From Dipteris shenzhenensis (Eukaryota > Polypodiophyta > Polypodiopsida > Gleicheniales), in the NCBI GenBank assembly GCA_047967505.1, contig CM106538.1: DNA of 64,000 bases. One strand, 5' to 3'. The notes below the pieces were generated by a model, which saw only the letters and a program-made list of their open reading frames with translations, did not search any database and was not told where the DNA came from. How positions within the stretch are numbered: position 1 is the first letter of the stretch; each line of letters opens with the position of its first letter. This document shows, one piece after another, positions 34,566-46,856 of the stretch. The position numbers and the translations under genes are program-made.

Positions 34566-37500
34566 ATGGAGGACAAGGATTCAATTGTTGCCTCTTCAGC
34601 CCCTTCTCTTCCTTCCTCCTCCAAATTTCTCTCATTCACCATCCCGAACTTTGGAGAGTCAGGGAAACTAGATGGGTCGAACTACCCAATCTGGAAGGTG
34701 AAAATCCGGCGTCATTTAGTGGCTCGGAAGTTGTGGAAACTGACAACGGGCATGGAGGCAAAGCCCGAAGATATGCTGGACAGCAAAGGGAAGATTCTCA
34801 TTCCAGTAGATGGAGAAGAGCTTGAAAATTGGGAAGACATAGATGCCCACTCCCTAGCATTAATCATAGGAGCCACGGCGGACTGTTCTTCCGCACATCC
34901 AGATGGCCGAGACGTCTGTAGAGGCATGGGCTATTCTGAAGGATCTGTATGAAACAAACAACACATCTCGTATCTTGCTTCTTCAACATCAACTGTACAA
35001 ATCTGGATATGAATGGGGGGGACAATGTTCATGACCATCTGACAATAGTCAAGGTGGTAAGGGACCGGCTCGCGGCAGATGGTCAAAAGGTAGACTCGAG
35101 TCATCTAGCATTGCTAACGTTACACAAGCTACCTCGCAGTTTCAAGAGTTTCGTGACTACCGCCACTGTAGGACAGAGAACCAAGCCTCTCACCTTCAAG
35201 GAACTTGGCCCTTTACTATTGCAGGAAGAGGCTCGTGAAAAGCTATTTACTCAATCCGACGAGAAGGCTCTCGTGGCAAGGGACAAGCCCGGCAAGGGTA
35301 AGTTCAAAGACTCCAACAACAACAAGACCGAGGATGCAGAGAAAAAGAGGCAGATGAAATGCTTCTATTGTGAGAAGCTTGGTCATTATGCTAAGGAGTG
35401 CCGCAAGAAGAAGGCGGACCTTAAGCGAAAGAAGGAGTCCAAGTCCAAAGAGGAGCCAAAGACCAAATCGGCAAACGTCACAACCGGCGCTCTCTTCATC
35501 ATCACTGAGTACTGCTCAGCCTACGTAGTCAGCGAAGGAGAGGAAGGTTGGGTACATGGACGAGAAGGCTCTCGTGGCAAGGGACAAGCCCGGCAAGGGT
35601 AAGTTCAAAGACTCCAAAAACAACAACAAGACCGAGGATGCAGAGAAAAAGAGGCAGATGAAGTGCTTCTATTGTGAGAAGCTTGGTCATTCTACTAGGG
35701 AGGGCTGCAAGAAGGCGGCGGACCTTAAGCGAAAGGAGGAGTTCGAGTCCAAAGAGGAGCCAAAGACTGAATCGACAAACATCACGACCGGCGCTCTCTT
35801 CATCATCACTGAGTATTACTCAGCCTATGCAGTCAGTGAAGGAAAGGAAGGTTGGTACGTGGACAGTGGAGCTTCAAAACACATGTCCAACAAGGAGTGG
35901 TTCAAATCCATGGAAGGTACGCATCCCGATTCCAAGGTCATTGTGGGGGATAACCGGACATGCCTTGTGAAGGGTGTTGGTAGTATTCCATTCATCACGA
36001 CTGCAGGAAACGAGGAGCTGATTTCTGGTGTACTGTATGTACCGAACTTGTGCAAGAACCTTTTGTCTGTCAGGCAGATGGACAAGCACAATATGTCGGT
36101 CTTATTCGACAACGACATAGTCATTGTCACATTCAAGGCAAATGGAAAGGTGGTGGCTCAAGAAGTCGAGGAGCATGGGCTGTATCAGCTCAATGCTCTA
36201 TTGGTGCACGGGGACCATGGCAGATCCAAATTGTGGCATGAGTGGTTCGGTCACGTCAATTATGGCACTCTCGCTGAGATGCAGAAGTCAAAGATGGTGC
36301 ATGGACTTCCACCAATTGTGTAGGCAATGATCGTGTTTACATGGCTTGCTTGGAGGGCAAGCAACACATGGACAAGTTCCCACAGGAAGCCTCATCACGG
36401 GCCAAGAAGCCGCTCGAGTTGGTTCATGCCCAATGTCAACAAATTCATTCGCAGGTTCGAGTATTCTATTTTATTCGTGGATGATTTCAGTCGCATGACA
36501 TGGGTATGAAGTCTCAGGCTTATGAGAAATTCAAAGACTGGAAGGCCCAGGTAGAGAAGGAGAGCGAGGGGGTAATCAAAGCCTTCCGCACAGACATAGG
36601 GGGAGAGTTCACTTCTACCGCGTTTTTGTAGGAAGCACGGGATCAAGAGACATCTCACTACAACTCGCACATCTCAGCAAAATGGAGTTGCTGAGAGGAA
36701 GCACAAAACCATCACAGAGACAAGTTTGACCATGTTGCGAGGGAGGAATCTCTCAAAAGCTTACTGGGGTAAGACGTGAACACTGCCGTTCACATCCTCA
36801 ACAAAACCAAGACCAAGGTTGTTGATGGCAATACACCATATGAAGCTTACTATGGTAAAAAGCCCACGATATCTCATTTACGAGTTTTCGGTTCTAATGC
36901 ATTTGTTCATGTGCATAAAGATGAGAGGACGAAGCTTGATTTCCATAGCCGAAGATGTATCTTTGTGGGATACAGTGAAGAATCCAAGGCCTATCACCTT
37001 TTTGACTCGAAAAAGAAGAAGATCCTTATCAACAAGTACGTGATCTTTGAGGAGTCAAAGCCACAGCCTGCAGAAGAGGTTCCTGAACTTCCGTCATTAC
37101 CCCCACTCAAGGTCACCATCCAAGAGGTGGAGACGGCTCAAGACCCCAAGGAGGAGGAGGAGAAGCATACTGTTCTAGAACCTGCTCCCAAGGCCGACTC
37201 TAGCAAAGGCACCTCCATCAGAGAAGAAGCTACCTCAGCGGTATTTGAAGACTTTAGCAGACTCACAAATCACGGACATTCCCGAGAACAATTCCGGTCC
37301 CTGGACTGCGACGGTCTCAATGCAACATGAAGACTCCCTCCATGAACTACGATATGGTGGGTCATCTTGAGAAGCCCCGTTCCTTCCAAGAAGCGAAGGA
37401 TATTCTAGACTGCAGGAAACCATGCAGGCAGAGATGGATGTCATTTTGAAAAATGACACCTGGTTTAGTGCCCAAACCAACGAAGTTGAAGGTCATTGGC

Positions 37501-38867
37501 ACTAAGTGGGTGTACAAGCTTAAGTTCAAGTCAGATGGGAGCTTGGACAAGTACAAAGTGAGATTGGTGGTGAAAGGCTATGCACGGTCCGAAGGACTTG
37601 ACTTGACTTCGACGAGACCTTCACCCCCACAACTAGGATGGTGACCATTCAGATAGTCATTGCCTTGGCTGCTCATCACGGTTGGCCTATCTTTCATATG
37701 GACGTCAAGTCTGCATTTTTGAATGGAACCCTGGAGGAGGAGGTATCTGTGGACAGTGGCACAGCCACCAGGATTTTAGATTCCAGGATCCCCATAAAAA
37801 GTTTGCAAACTGAAGAAGGCCTTATACGAGCTGAAACAAGCCCCCAGAGCTTGGAACCAGCGGATAGATGTTTTCTTCAGAAGATTGGACTTCAGCAAAG
37901 AGGCAAACCTTTATCTCAACACAGAGAGCTCAGAGGGATTTGCGGCTGGTATTAATTCTATATGTGGATGACCTCATCATTACAGGGGATTGTACGAAGA
38001 AGATTGCTCAGGTCAAGAGACTTCTCATGGAGGAGTTCAAGATGACTAACTTAGGCATACTTCACTACTTTCTTGGGATTGAAGTGAAGCAGGGAAAGAG
38101 CTGTATCTTTACTTCACACGAGAAATATTACAGGGAACTACTCAAATGCTTTTAGATGGAAAATTGCAAAGTTGCACACTCTCCCATGGAAACTGGTCTG
38201 AGGCTAAGTGTGCGTGATCCATCAGAGCTGGTTGATTCATCACTATATCGACACATGGTGGGGAGTTTGCTTTACCTCACCAATACCAGACCGGATATTT
38301 CCTACGCAGTTGGATTGCTCTGTCAGTTCTCCGCCACACCCAAAAAGGCCCATTGGGACGAGTACCTGCACCTACGGCATCACTTAAAAGAGAGGCATTG
38401 AGTTGGGAGGTTCTGCAATAGTGATTGGGCAGGTGATATTGATACCCGGAGATCGACCTCTGGATACCTTTTCTTACTCTCATCAAGAGCTGTCATGGCT
38501 GAGTAAGAAACAACCTATTTTCGCCCTTTCATCTACAAAGAGGAAGTACAGGGCTGCTTGTACAGCGGGATGCGAAGCATTGTGGCTCAGGTGGATCTTG
38601 GAGGACATGAATGTGGCCCAAGAAGATGCGACGGTGGTTATGTGCGACAACCACGGTTGCATAGCGATAGCCAACAACCTCGAGTTTCATGCACAGATGA
38701 AGCACATCGAGGTCCACTACCACTTTGTTCAAGAACTCATCAACAAAGAAGTCATAGAGTTGATGTACTGCCCGACAGACAGACAACATCTCCGATGTCT
38801 TCACGAAGGCGCTTCCCAGGGAGCAGATGAAACACCTCATTCAACGCATGGGGATCGGTCCACAGTT
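34566..38867 (+). pseudogene. Copia-3 gag-pol remnant
   Basis: Gag starts MEDKDSIVASS and has LDGSNYPIWKVKIRRHL. A frame change near 34940 follows. The zinc-knuckle region is duplicated (see the 301-bp repeat). Protease keeps WYVDSGASKHMS with an intact D-S-G. GAG-pre-integrase reads LWHEWFGHVNYG, then a stop at 36322. The integrase core and reverse transcriptase are in pieces (NKTKTKVVDGNTPYEAYYGK; WVYKLKFKSDGSLDKYK; LYVDDLIITGD). RNase H reads SWLSKKQPIFALSST and HAQMKHIEVHYHFV. At least six frame breaks; inactive. Confidence 0.85.
35258..35850 (+). repeat. 301-bp tandem duplication across the copia-3 zinc knuckle
   Basis: Both copies start GACGAGAAGGCTCTCGTGGC (35258 and 35559). Copy 1 has CFYCEKLGHYAKEC, a normal C-x2-C-x4-H-x4-C. 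Copy 2 has CFYCEKLGHSTREGC, with five residues before the last Cys. The 301-bp length shifts the frame by one, which is why the first gag frame ends at 35602. Confidence 0.88.
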
Positions 38868-38884
38868 TTGTCATTGAGAGGGGG

Positions 38885-39490
38885 TGTTAGAAGTGTCACT
38901 GCCCCACCTGTGAGCCCCCGATTTGAGGGGACAAGGGGGCAGGAGACTATAGGGGATGGGGGGGCTGAGAGCACCTTGCTGTAAGAAGGCAGCACCCTAC
39001 GTGAAACACTGCGCCAGTATCACGGGCCCATGCGGGGGCATCTACAGCACATGAGCATCAGCCAGCGGCAGCCCAAAAGGCCCTGCATATGTGGCCTTAT
39101 ATAGGCCAAAGGGTTGGCCCAGAAACTGACCAGAAGGCAGCCATCTTGGCCCTTCTGGGGGTCGGTTTCTATGGATTGGAACTGACTGAAAAGCCGGCCA
39201 GTTCTAGGGGCTGGCTGCCCACCTATATAAACCCCCTCCCCCCCACACTTCTCTTCATCACTTGCACTGACCAGCCTTGCACCGGCAAGCGCGCAGGGAG
39301 AGGAGTTGACTCACAGTTTGGTACAGCATCTCCTTGCTGTTTTGTATGCTCACCTCTTGAGCTTTTGTCAGCCCATTGTTGTGGAAGAATATATCTGAGT
39401 TTTGCTATCTTTCTCTCCCTTGCTCTTTGAGTGTTGTTTGAGCTGTGATCGGGAGTCCGAGGAGTGAGTGATACTATCCTCTACTTTCCA
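38885..39490 (+). repeat. Copia-3 3' LTR
   Basis: Longer, probably ancestral LTR version. TATA-like CTATATAAACCCCCTCC at about 39222-39238; ends CTACTTTCCA. Confidence 0.85.
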
Positions 39491-40172
39491 GTCGGCGGGT
39501 GCGTGAGGGTGGAGGCAGAGCAGGAGGAGCACGGGGGAGGCGGAGGTGGGCTGGAAGGAAGGGAGGAAGGGAGGGAGGCTATGGCGAGGAGGAGCTTCAA
39601 GAGCAGGGAGCAGCCACCAAGCTGCACAATTTTACTTGGGTCCATCCCCTTCCTATCCTACACTGATCTATCCTCTTGTTGGGCAGGCACACCCACAAAG
39701 CAGCCCTCACTCCTACTGTACACCAGGAGATGTCAAACTCTAACAGCATCAGTACAGGGATGGACTCAGGCTACCATGTAGGCAGCAAGATGGCTGCCAC
39801 ATGGGCAGCAGAAAGAGATGCTTCTAGTGCTATTTAATGACAGCCCAATGGGCCACCTGTGTCAGCATTTTGGGCTGGGTGGTTGCCCTGTTTAAGAGGT
39901 AAATGTGGGGGCTGGAAAGAGCCCAGTAATGAGCCCACATGGCGGACCAAAGGGCTGGGAAGACAGGCCCGGATTTGGGGGTTTATAGGCCCCAAGAGCA
40001 GCTCCTGGTCAGCCTGTTCAAGTCGGCCAGTATGGCTGCAAACAGATAGACAGCAGCCAGACCCAGGTTTGATCAAGAGGGCTGGTCGGCCCCTTATAGG
40101 TTGGCTGATCTGGTCAGCCTGCAGACTGCAGGTTGGCATTTATCCCCTATATAAGGAGCACCACTTGGGGCT
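39491..40172 (+). other. Intron 3 region with LTR-like promoter fragment
   Basis: G-rich start, then a stretch related to 26080-26150 (ATGGCTGCCACATGG...). CCCTATATAAGGAGCACC at about 40145-40162 looks like an LTR TATA box. No coding domain and no defined ends. Confidence 0.4.
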
Positions 40173-40511
40173 TATACCTAGATGAATCCAGGAACATTCC
40201 CAAAGTCATCCTCTAAAAACACAACATAGTGCAGTTTCAATCTATCGAGAGTCACTTATAAGATTGAAAACCATAAACTCCATAACGCATAGCAGGGACT
40301 AGCTACTATGACATCCCCACTGATGTCATCAGCGCCCAACAGTGGGTGTAGACCATAGTATAAAAGTATGCTCTCACACATACAAATCCACACACCCACA
40401 CATACTTGAGCATCCATTTATACAAAGTCTTCGTACTAAGTTTCTGTCGGCACTCCGGAGGTGAAGGGCAAACTCAGCCATGACGAAGGCTAGCACTAAA
40501 GGAGAAGGCTA
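40173..40511 (+). repeat. 330-bp dispersed repeat, copy A
   Basis: Directly repeated at 43731-44055. Starts TATACCTAGATGAATCC and ends GGAGAAGGCTA, and contains CCCACTGATGTCATCAGCG and ACACACCCACACATACTTGAG. No coding. It lies in intron 3, and its partner lies in intron 1 of the thioesterase gene, so the pair brackets exons 2 and 3. Confidence 0.88.
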
Positions 40512-41847
40512 GCACTTGGGGCTTCCAGGGATTCCAGTCTGCAGATCACCTTTTAGGGTGAAGAACAGACGCAGTTCCAGTGATCAGCAATTAGTTCAGT
40601 GTAATGCAGCGGGCAGATTTTGGTGCATGCCTTAAGAAACAAGGGGAACACAAGACACATACTGAAGCCTACCCAGAGAGGCACGTGGCAGTTTGGAGAA
40701 GATTTGCATCAGACACTGCAGCACGCAGAGTTTGAAATGGTGCCCTACCTCAGCAGAACTTGCTGCAGGTGTAGGTACACTGGCGAAGCTTGTTCTATAT
40801 GGTATACATCATCTGTAAGAGATCTATTACTGGCTGTACATATGTGTATTCTTTCTCTCTCCAGTTCTGAAAGTGTTCTCTATCTATCTCTTCTTCTAAG
40901 TTCAAAGTCTCGAGCGAGATACGTGAGTGTTGCAAAATCTTCCATACAGTTGGGGACTGCAAGGACATTCATCTACACATTGCATGAGCTTTGCTCTGTT
41001 CAAACAAGCGTATGTGTATTTTCCAACAATCGGTAATTGCAAGGACATTAATCTCTCTACACGTTGTATTAGCTATGCTATGCTATAACAAGTGTAGGTT
41101 TATTTTGCAATCGCAACGATAGCTTTCTGCATATCAAGTCTTTAGTCATATAACGCACACTCGAAAGTAGTTCGTAACCACATGTTTTGAACCTACCCTT
41201 TACAATTCAATATGCAAAGACAGCTGAGTTCCTGCCACTTCCCTCGGAGTTGAACACAACTTTTACAATCCCATTAGACCACAACTGTTGTATAGCTGAC
41301 ACATTTCATCAGTCTAGCATACTCACTCAAATGTCCAAGATATACTTACAGAATATAGCAGATCTGAAAAACATGGATTACTTAATCCCTCCCTCATGTA
41401 ATGAAAGCACTAAGAAGTTGGTTACCATGTTGTTTTGTAGTACTCGACACAGGAAAGGGAAGGGCCATTTGCTTAAAATTTACTATGTGCTGCAAGACAC
41501 ACTGCCTTTCCAAATGTATCAAGGCTACAACTGCAAGCATGTGGATTCAACCGATCCATCTATTGGCCAAACTACATCCTGAGTGCTGGCTTCCTGCGCC
41601 TCGACCTAATTTAGATCCATAGGCCCTCCCCAGCTGATGTTTCCTGTTGCTAATGTCCCTAAATCTGAAAACTTTTTTAAAAACCTGATATCATTGTTAC
41701 TTTTTCCCAGATTAAATAGATGCATGAAAAAATGTCACCTTTTGTATGGTATTTGAGATCTGAGGGTGTTATGTAGGGTGATTTTGTTCAAATTTTACCA
41801 GATAAATTAAGACTTCATATTTTTGGAGCTATAACAGTACAACTTAC
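40512..41847 (-). other. Intron 3 of the thioesterase gene, 5' unique part
   Basis: AT-rich sequence starting (on the gene strand) with the exon 3 donor. No supported gene or element; short open stretches here have no recognisable domain. Confidence 0.5.
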
Positions 41848-41917
41848 AAGCAGTGCAGGGAAAGCCTCCCATAACAGCTACAGGCTGAACAGAGGCGGTA
41901 GGGACGATCCACTTTAT
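41848..41917 (-). CDS. Acyl-protein thioesterase-like hydrolase, exon 3
   Basis: Seventy bases reading IKWIVPTASVQPVAVMGGFP then CTA, with the last base (T) forming the Trp codon split with exon 4. It matches the conserved thioesterase stretch usually read as IKWICPTAPxRPV...GGxxxxAWFD. Acceptor TTACAG and donor T|GTAAGT are canonical. The family's usual Cys-Pro is Val-Pro here and the usual Ala-Pro-x-Arg is Ala-Ser-Val-Gln, so substrate-loop residues differ from the Arabidopsis-type sequence. There is no stop or frameshift. Confidence 0.92.
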
Positions 41918-42153
41918 CTGTAAGGTTCACAATAAAATCAGGCCAGACTTTCAACTAAAAGGCATTGCATAATCTACCATGAAAACCACAAACAATCTCA
42001 GCATGGCACTAAATTTGATGCTATGAGGGTCATAACAGATAGTGAATAATCGAACAACCATTCTGTTGACTTTCAATTTTCCTGATACATACTTCAGCCC
42101 TAATTACGGAGCACCACAATATCAAAAAACGAGCCTGATTACTGTAAACTTAC

Positions 42154-42190
42154 ATTGTGAAGCGGAAGTTTCTCTAGTTCTTCAGCCCAG
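42154..42190 (-). CDS. Acyl-protein thioesterase-like hydrolase, exon 2 (37-bp microexon)
   Basis: Only 37 bases: one base completes the Ser codon split across intron 1, then 12 codons read WAEELEKLPLHN. This matches the family segment after HGLGDxGxSW that leads into the LPxPN strand. Acceptor TTTTTTGCAG and donor AAT|GTAAGT are textbook, and the exon ends in phase 0. Intron 1 (42191-46010) is 3.8 kb and intron 2 (41918-42153) is 236 bp. A gene finder could easily miss this exon, and skipping it would shift the frame. Confidence 0.9.
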
Positions 42191-42529
42191 CTGCAAAAAA
42201 GACAGATTTGTCAACAAGCAATAAACCTGCTATGAAAACTTTTGCCAGTTACCCAAACATACGGCATACAGATCGGCAAACAATATGCAACAAGAGAGTT
42301 CTCCCACAAAAATAGCATTGAAATGTGAAAGCTTAAGCAACAAAGTTCCTAAAAAGTAGTATCATTCAAGCGCAGGAGCAGTAGAGGTAGCTGTTGGGGT
42401 TTTAGACGAAGGTCGTAGCATAAAAAGAGAAGTACAAATTTCCAATTGTCAGGACCTATGTGCAGGCAGAAAAAGTCTCTCTGGTAATTCGCAGCACATA
42501 AGAGCATGCCCAGATACACACCAGTAGCA

Positions 42530-43310
42530 GGAAATACTTTACTTTCGAATTCTATAACGTGGGGGGCGGTAGTTGAGGGAGGAGATCTTTGAGGAGGATC
42601 TCCCTTTGCCGATGCATCTCAAGTAAGAACAGCCCAAGGCATCTCTAGTCCGGGAACTCCATGATCCTGAAAAGTGGCCCAAATCCCTCCCTGAAATATA
42701 GTGGAATCTCCCCAGTATCTCATAGTACACGGTGCATCAACATATGTAGTGCTTCTCTGTCTCTACCTCAGCGACGTATTGCTTCTCTATCTCGTAGTAC
42801 ACGGTGCATCAACATATGTAGTGCTTCTCTGTCTCTACCTCAGCGAGGCAAAGCCTGCAGATCCTGTCCGCCCAGTCTATTCCCTCAAACCTCCCAGTCT
42901 CAAATGCAAAGTCTATGTGATAATATGTCCGGATCTTACCGATGGCAATCCTCATGGCATGTGACATGCGGACCTCCATGTATCCAGGTCAAAGCTGTCC
43001 TCTGTAAACCTGAGAAGGTGACCCTGTAGAAGGCCATCTTGGTGCTGAGGCCCTACGCCAGCACCACCCAAGTATGGGCAGTTGCCTCAAAACTGTCTTT
43101 TATCAACATGAGAAGGAGATAAGAATGCTACAGATGGAAGCCATCCATTTAACATCGGTAGCACGACAGGAGAAGATCCTCACAGAGGATGCAAGAGGCC
43201 AAGGTAGAGCTAGTAATTGTCTGAAGAGGTCTAACCGGATGAGCTGGTTGATCTCCACGCGTGCTCTACCTCAACATTGCTTCTGGCAAAACCCTTGCTA
43301 CTATAAGACT
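42530..43310 (-). pseudogene. LINE 3' fragment
   Basis: Minus-strand reading FETGRFEGIDWADRICRLCL, then EVETEKHYIC and VYYEI. This is the same Cys/His C-terminal pattern as the LINE at 22840-23115. It contains a 72-bp in-frame tandem duplication (42723-42866, 24 codons per unit). 5' truncated; lies in intron 1. Confidence 0.7.
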
Positions 43311-43730
43311 AAAAGATAGAACTATAAGCTCTTATCTTCATGCTCTTTAAAGTCTCTCCAATCCTAGAGAAGGCCTGCACTTCATTCATTGTTGTCATGC
43401 ATTAGTAATGTCAAATTCTTACACTATTCATTACCATTTTACCAGCTACTGCAAAGAATGCAATATTCCATGCTCAAACAAAGCACATAGAGGTCAAGTA
43501 CCAATTTGTTTGAGATCTGGCAATGGCAAATTGGTAAGTACTTTGCAAATGGCATTAAATACCTCATCTATCTAGAGGTCTGATAGGGAGGGATACACTG
43601 GTCATAGCACATTAAAAGCATGAATGCACAAAGCCCTATCCTATGCCAGCCAAAAACACAAGTGCATGAGATGATCACAGCACATAACATAGTATGCTCG
43701 CAAAGCATCAAAGGCACATAAGGAAATCAA

Positions 43731-44055
43731 TATACCTAGATGAATCCAGGAACATTCCCAAACTCATCCTCTAAAACAATTTCAATCTCATGATAGTCAC
43801 TCACAAGGTTGAAAACCATAAACTCCATCATGCATAGCAGGGACTAGCTACTATGACATCCCCACTAACGTCATCAACGCCCAACAGTGGGTGTAGACCA
43901 TAGCATAAAAATATGCTCTCACACATACAAATCCACACACCCACACATACTTGAGCATCCATTTATACAAAGTCTTCGTACTGAGTTTCTGTCGGCGCTC
44001 CAGAGGTGAAGGGCAGACTCAGCCATGATGAAGGCTAGCACTAAAGGAGAAGGCT
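43731..44055 (+). repeat. 330-bp dispersed repeat, copy B
   Basis: Partner of 40173-40511 in the same orientation, with a deletion of about 15 bp after CATCCTCTAAAA and scattered substitutions. Lies in intron 1 of the thioesterase gene. Confidence 0.88.
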
Positions 44056-46010
44056 AATCAAAAGGTAGTCCAAAATCTCTTCATTCAAGCTACAACTGCT
44101 TGTGAAGTCTAAACATTTTCATTTTAGTCTCTCCCCAATGAGCATCTAAATCTAAATCTAGAACAAAGCATCTTGCAACAAGAAGCATCGAGTATCCACC
44201 CATTACTACCCATCCATTACATAGGACCCCTTGCAATGAGATGGTTCCTCTTTATAACCACCATAAATCTCCATCATATGATTCCTCTTTGTTGCCTCCT
44301 TGTTTGAGTTTAAAATGTTCTTGGTGAAGCCTTTATTATGTTTTTAACTAGCTTATACTCCATAATACCATAAGAATGCTATCAAGAATATGCATTCCGA
44401 GAGTTTCAACCACCAACATAATGTAGGTATCAGTGCACTCCCTACTTGATACAACTCAATTTACTACTATAGTTCTCAAACCAATCATACCATATTTAAA
44501 ACCACCAAATATAGCCATAGTATGGCTTTTGAACTTTTTAGTGAATCTTCTTCAGTTACCCACCAATTTAGTGAAAGGACCTAGCAAGTTCAGTTGGATC
44601 CTAGCCATTCCAACCATGACGATGTTCATGTTACTTAATGACAAGCAAATGCGATACATGCTAAATAAAGGAGCCCCAAGAGACACAAGGTTTGCTGAGT
44701 TGGGAAATGAAGGGTTGCCCTGTCCATTTCTCTTCTATACAGTTTAGGCCTTTCAACACCGACCCCATTTGTCATAAATAGAAACTCCTGTATGATCACT
44801 GCTTACAGCATACTTTGGCGGCAAGATAAATGCAGTCTGAAGGCCAGCCAGCTGTGATACAAAAGCTGATCCAACAATACAAGAGGTTTCAGCGTTGACT
44901 GTTTATCACGAACCAAGGAATGTGCCTCTCCTTCACAGCCAACAACATAATACCACTGAGAAAAACTTATTGCTACTCATAGCAGCTCTAACAAATTTGC
45001 CTCGTAAACACATGGAAGAACAGGTTATCAGACACTCTGTTGAAATACAAAGGCATGCTTGTACAGTTCCAACGTCAGCTGAAAGCAACATTTCTTCAGG
45101 TTCTAGAGTTCCAGGCTACATGGATGGACAAAAGACCTGCTGCAAATTCGTTTGTGTCTTTATTAATTATTACTAGATAGTTGGGGAATAAATTTCACAT
45201 CTCTCTCATATTGTGCAGAGGAAATTGGCCCACCCATCAGATTGCAGCACCTTGTGATTGTCACAACGCTGATGAACCGGACCCCCAACGCCCTTTTCTT
45301 GGTTAAGTGTAAAAGAGCAAACCCAATACGTAGATCTCGGACTGATATCAGTGTATTTTTCAGGCAATAAAAAAACATTTTCAACTATTTCTTGAAGATG
45401 ATGACGCCCATCATACTAGTGATCATCAATGTTGCTTTTAGGTAATTTGCAGGTTCAACTTTTCTAAACCTTCTCTGTTTTTTGCAAAAAGAATTTAAAA
45501 AAAGCGTTTTATCTTGCCATGAACTATCATCAACCTTGAGAGTTCCTCTTCAAAAAAAGACCACAGCTACTCTTGCAGTTAGATCCAATTATGACGGTGA
45601 CACTTTCGAGGTTGCTGATCCGAAGTGTCACTAGGTTTTGAGTACAGTTTGCGGTGGTCAACATGATAGGTAACAGTTCTAAGCTCCTGTTTGTATGGCC
45701 ACAGCCTGTCATCGACATTGTTTGTCTTCTGTATTCAATCTGAATGTCCCATTGCCCTAATAGACTACAATGCTGCTTCATTAGAAGTTACATCACGGGC
45801 AAGTTCCAAATAGGAGGACAACAGGGCGATACAATGATGCGATAAATGGAATACAAGTGACTAGAAAGGTAAAGGGTATAAAGTATATATGTTCAAGATT
45901 GTTTTGGTCTAACATTCTGACGGTTCGATCTAGATTCTACACGTACGACGCTTAGCAGGTCCGACAACGTAAAAACTCAAAGATTCTAAGAGGAAAAAAG
46001 GTATAGGTAC
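44056..46010 (-). other. Intron 1 of the thioesterase gene, 5' part
   Basis: AT-rich intron without supported genes; no LTR or LINE domain recognised. Confidence 0.5.
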
Positions 46011-46285
46011 CTCGCACCAACATCCCCAAGACCATGCAGCCAAACGACAGTGGCCTTATGCTCGCCTTTGGGCGGAATTGCATGCGTCTTTCCGAATTGC
46101 AGCTTTTTCCGAGGTTGGAAGCCTGCAGGAGCAACAATGAAGAGCCATGAAGTGAAGGAGGCTGGTAAGAAGCGATGGGAAAAGAAGGGGACGAGAAGGA
46201 GAAGCGCACTCATGTTGGGAGGAGCAGCAGATGAACTGATATCGGGAGGGAGACTGGCGAGATCGGTGAGCTCGGTGGAATCCAT
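46011..46285 (-). CDS. Acyl-protein thioesterase-like hydrolase, exon 1
   Basis: First coding exon of a serine hydrolase of the acyl-protein thioesterase/lysophospholipase family, enzymes that remove fatty acyl groups from S-acylated proteins or lysolipids. The reading ends in KATVVWLHGLGDVGA, the family's first strand and oxyanion-loop region (HGLGD). The donor AG|GTACCT leaves phase 2, so the split codon becomes Ser with exon 2. I chose the ATG at 46285 (MDSTELTDL). An ATG at 46441 and another 27 bp downstream of it are also in frame and would add about 50 Ser/Phe/His-rich residues, possibly a targeting peptide. The 35-40 residues after MDST are hydrophobic and Ser/Pro-rich, longer than cytosolic homologues, so an organelle-targeting or membrane segment is possible. 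Sense strand and splicing are very secure; the start is not. Confidence 0.87.
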
Positions 46286-46856
46286 TGGGTGGGGAAGAAA
46301 GGATTGGGAGTGGAGGAGACGAAGGGGAAAGAGGGTGAAGCTATGGTGATGAAAAGAAAAAGAAGAGAGGGTGAGGCTTGCAAAAGGGGAAAGCCCAAAT
46401 GCTCCTGCACTCATTTTGAGACAACCATTTGCTTCATTCAATTTTTTCTACTTCTTTTAATTACATGCCCCTATTCTCCTCAAACTCTTTCATTTGCACA
46501 ACATTTATTTTCTCTCACTTCAATTTCTTTACATTAGGTGCACCTTTTAGGTGTCTCATTCGCCCTTTCCCTTCCTTTATGGGATCTTGGAGTTGCGTTC
46601 TCAATGCTATATAATTCTATTTAAAAATGTGTTCAACATCAAAAAGTGGACTCCAAAGAATTCAGAACAGCAATTCTAGCCCCTAATTAGTTGATTATGT
46701 AACACCAAGTGATTGTAGAACAACAGTCGTAGCCCCTGGTTGGTGAATTGAAGGGTTTGCATTTATTTTATGACTGAGGGGATCATATGATGCGAGTAAT
46801 TCCATATTAAAGAACTATTCATTATTTTTAACCAAGGTTCAAGAATTTGCTAAAAA
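46286..46856 (-). promoter_or_regulatory. Presumed 5' UTR and promoter of the thioesterase gene
   Basis: Sequence upstream of the chosen ATG. The first 150 bases are open in frame and CT-rich on the gene strand, as plant 5' leaders often are. I could not identify a convincing TATA box, so this is placement only. Confidence 0.35.

Larger units (their letters stand above)
33909..39490 (+). mobile_element. Copia-3: Ty1/copia element with both LTRs
   Basis: LTRs 33909-34424 (516 bp) and 38885-39490 (606 bp) start TGTTAGAA(A/G)TGTCACTG. The 5' copy lacks about 90 bp present in the 3' copy at 39048-39140, with GCA at both deletion edges. The primer site TGGTATCAAAGCAAGG starts at 34425, and a purine tract TTGAGAGGGGG precedes the 3' LTR. 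I could not find a matching target duplication; the 3' end may be frayed by a few bases. All polyprotein domains are represented but broken. Confidence 0.88.

Noticed and set aside
40620-41590. Two frames of 131-138 codons in intron 3
   Set aside because: No recognisable domain, and composition like the surrounding intron; exon 3 of the thioesterase gene is on the other strand nearby.
40173-44055. The 330-bp repeat pair as LTRs of one element
   Set aside because: The space between them contains two true exons of the thioesterase gene and no primer site or pol domains, so they are dispersed repeats, not an LTR pair.
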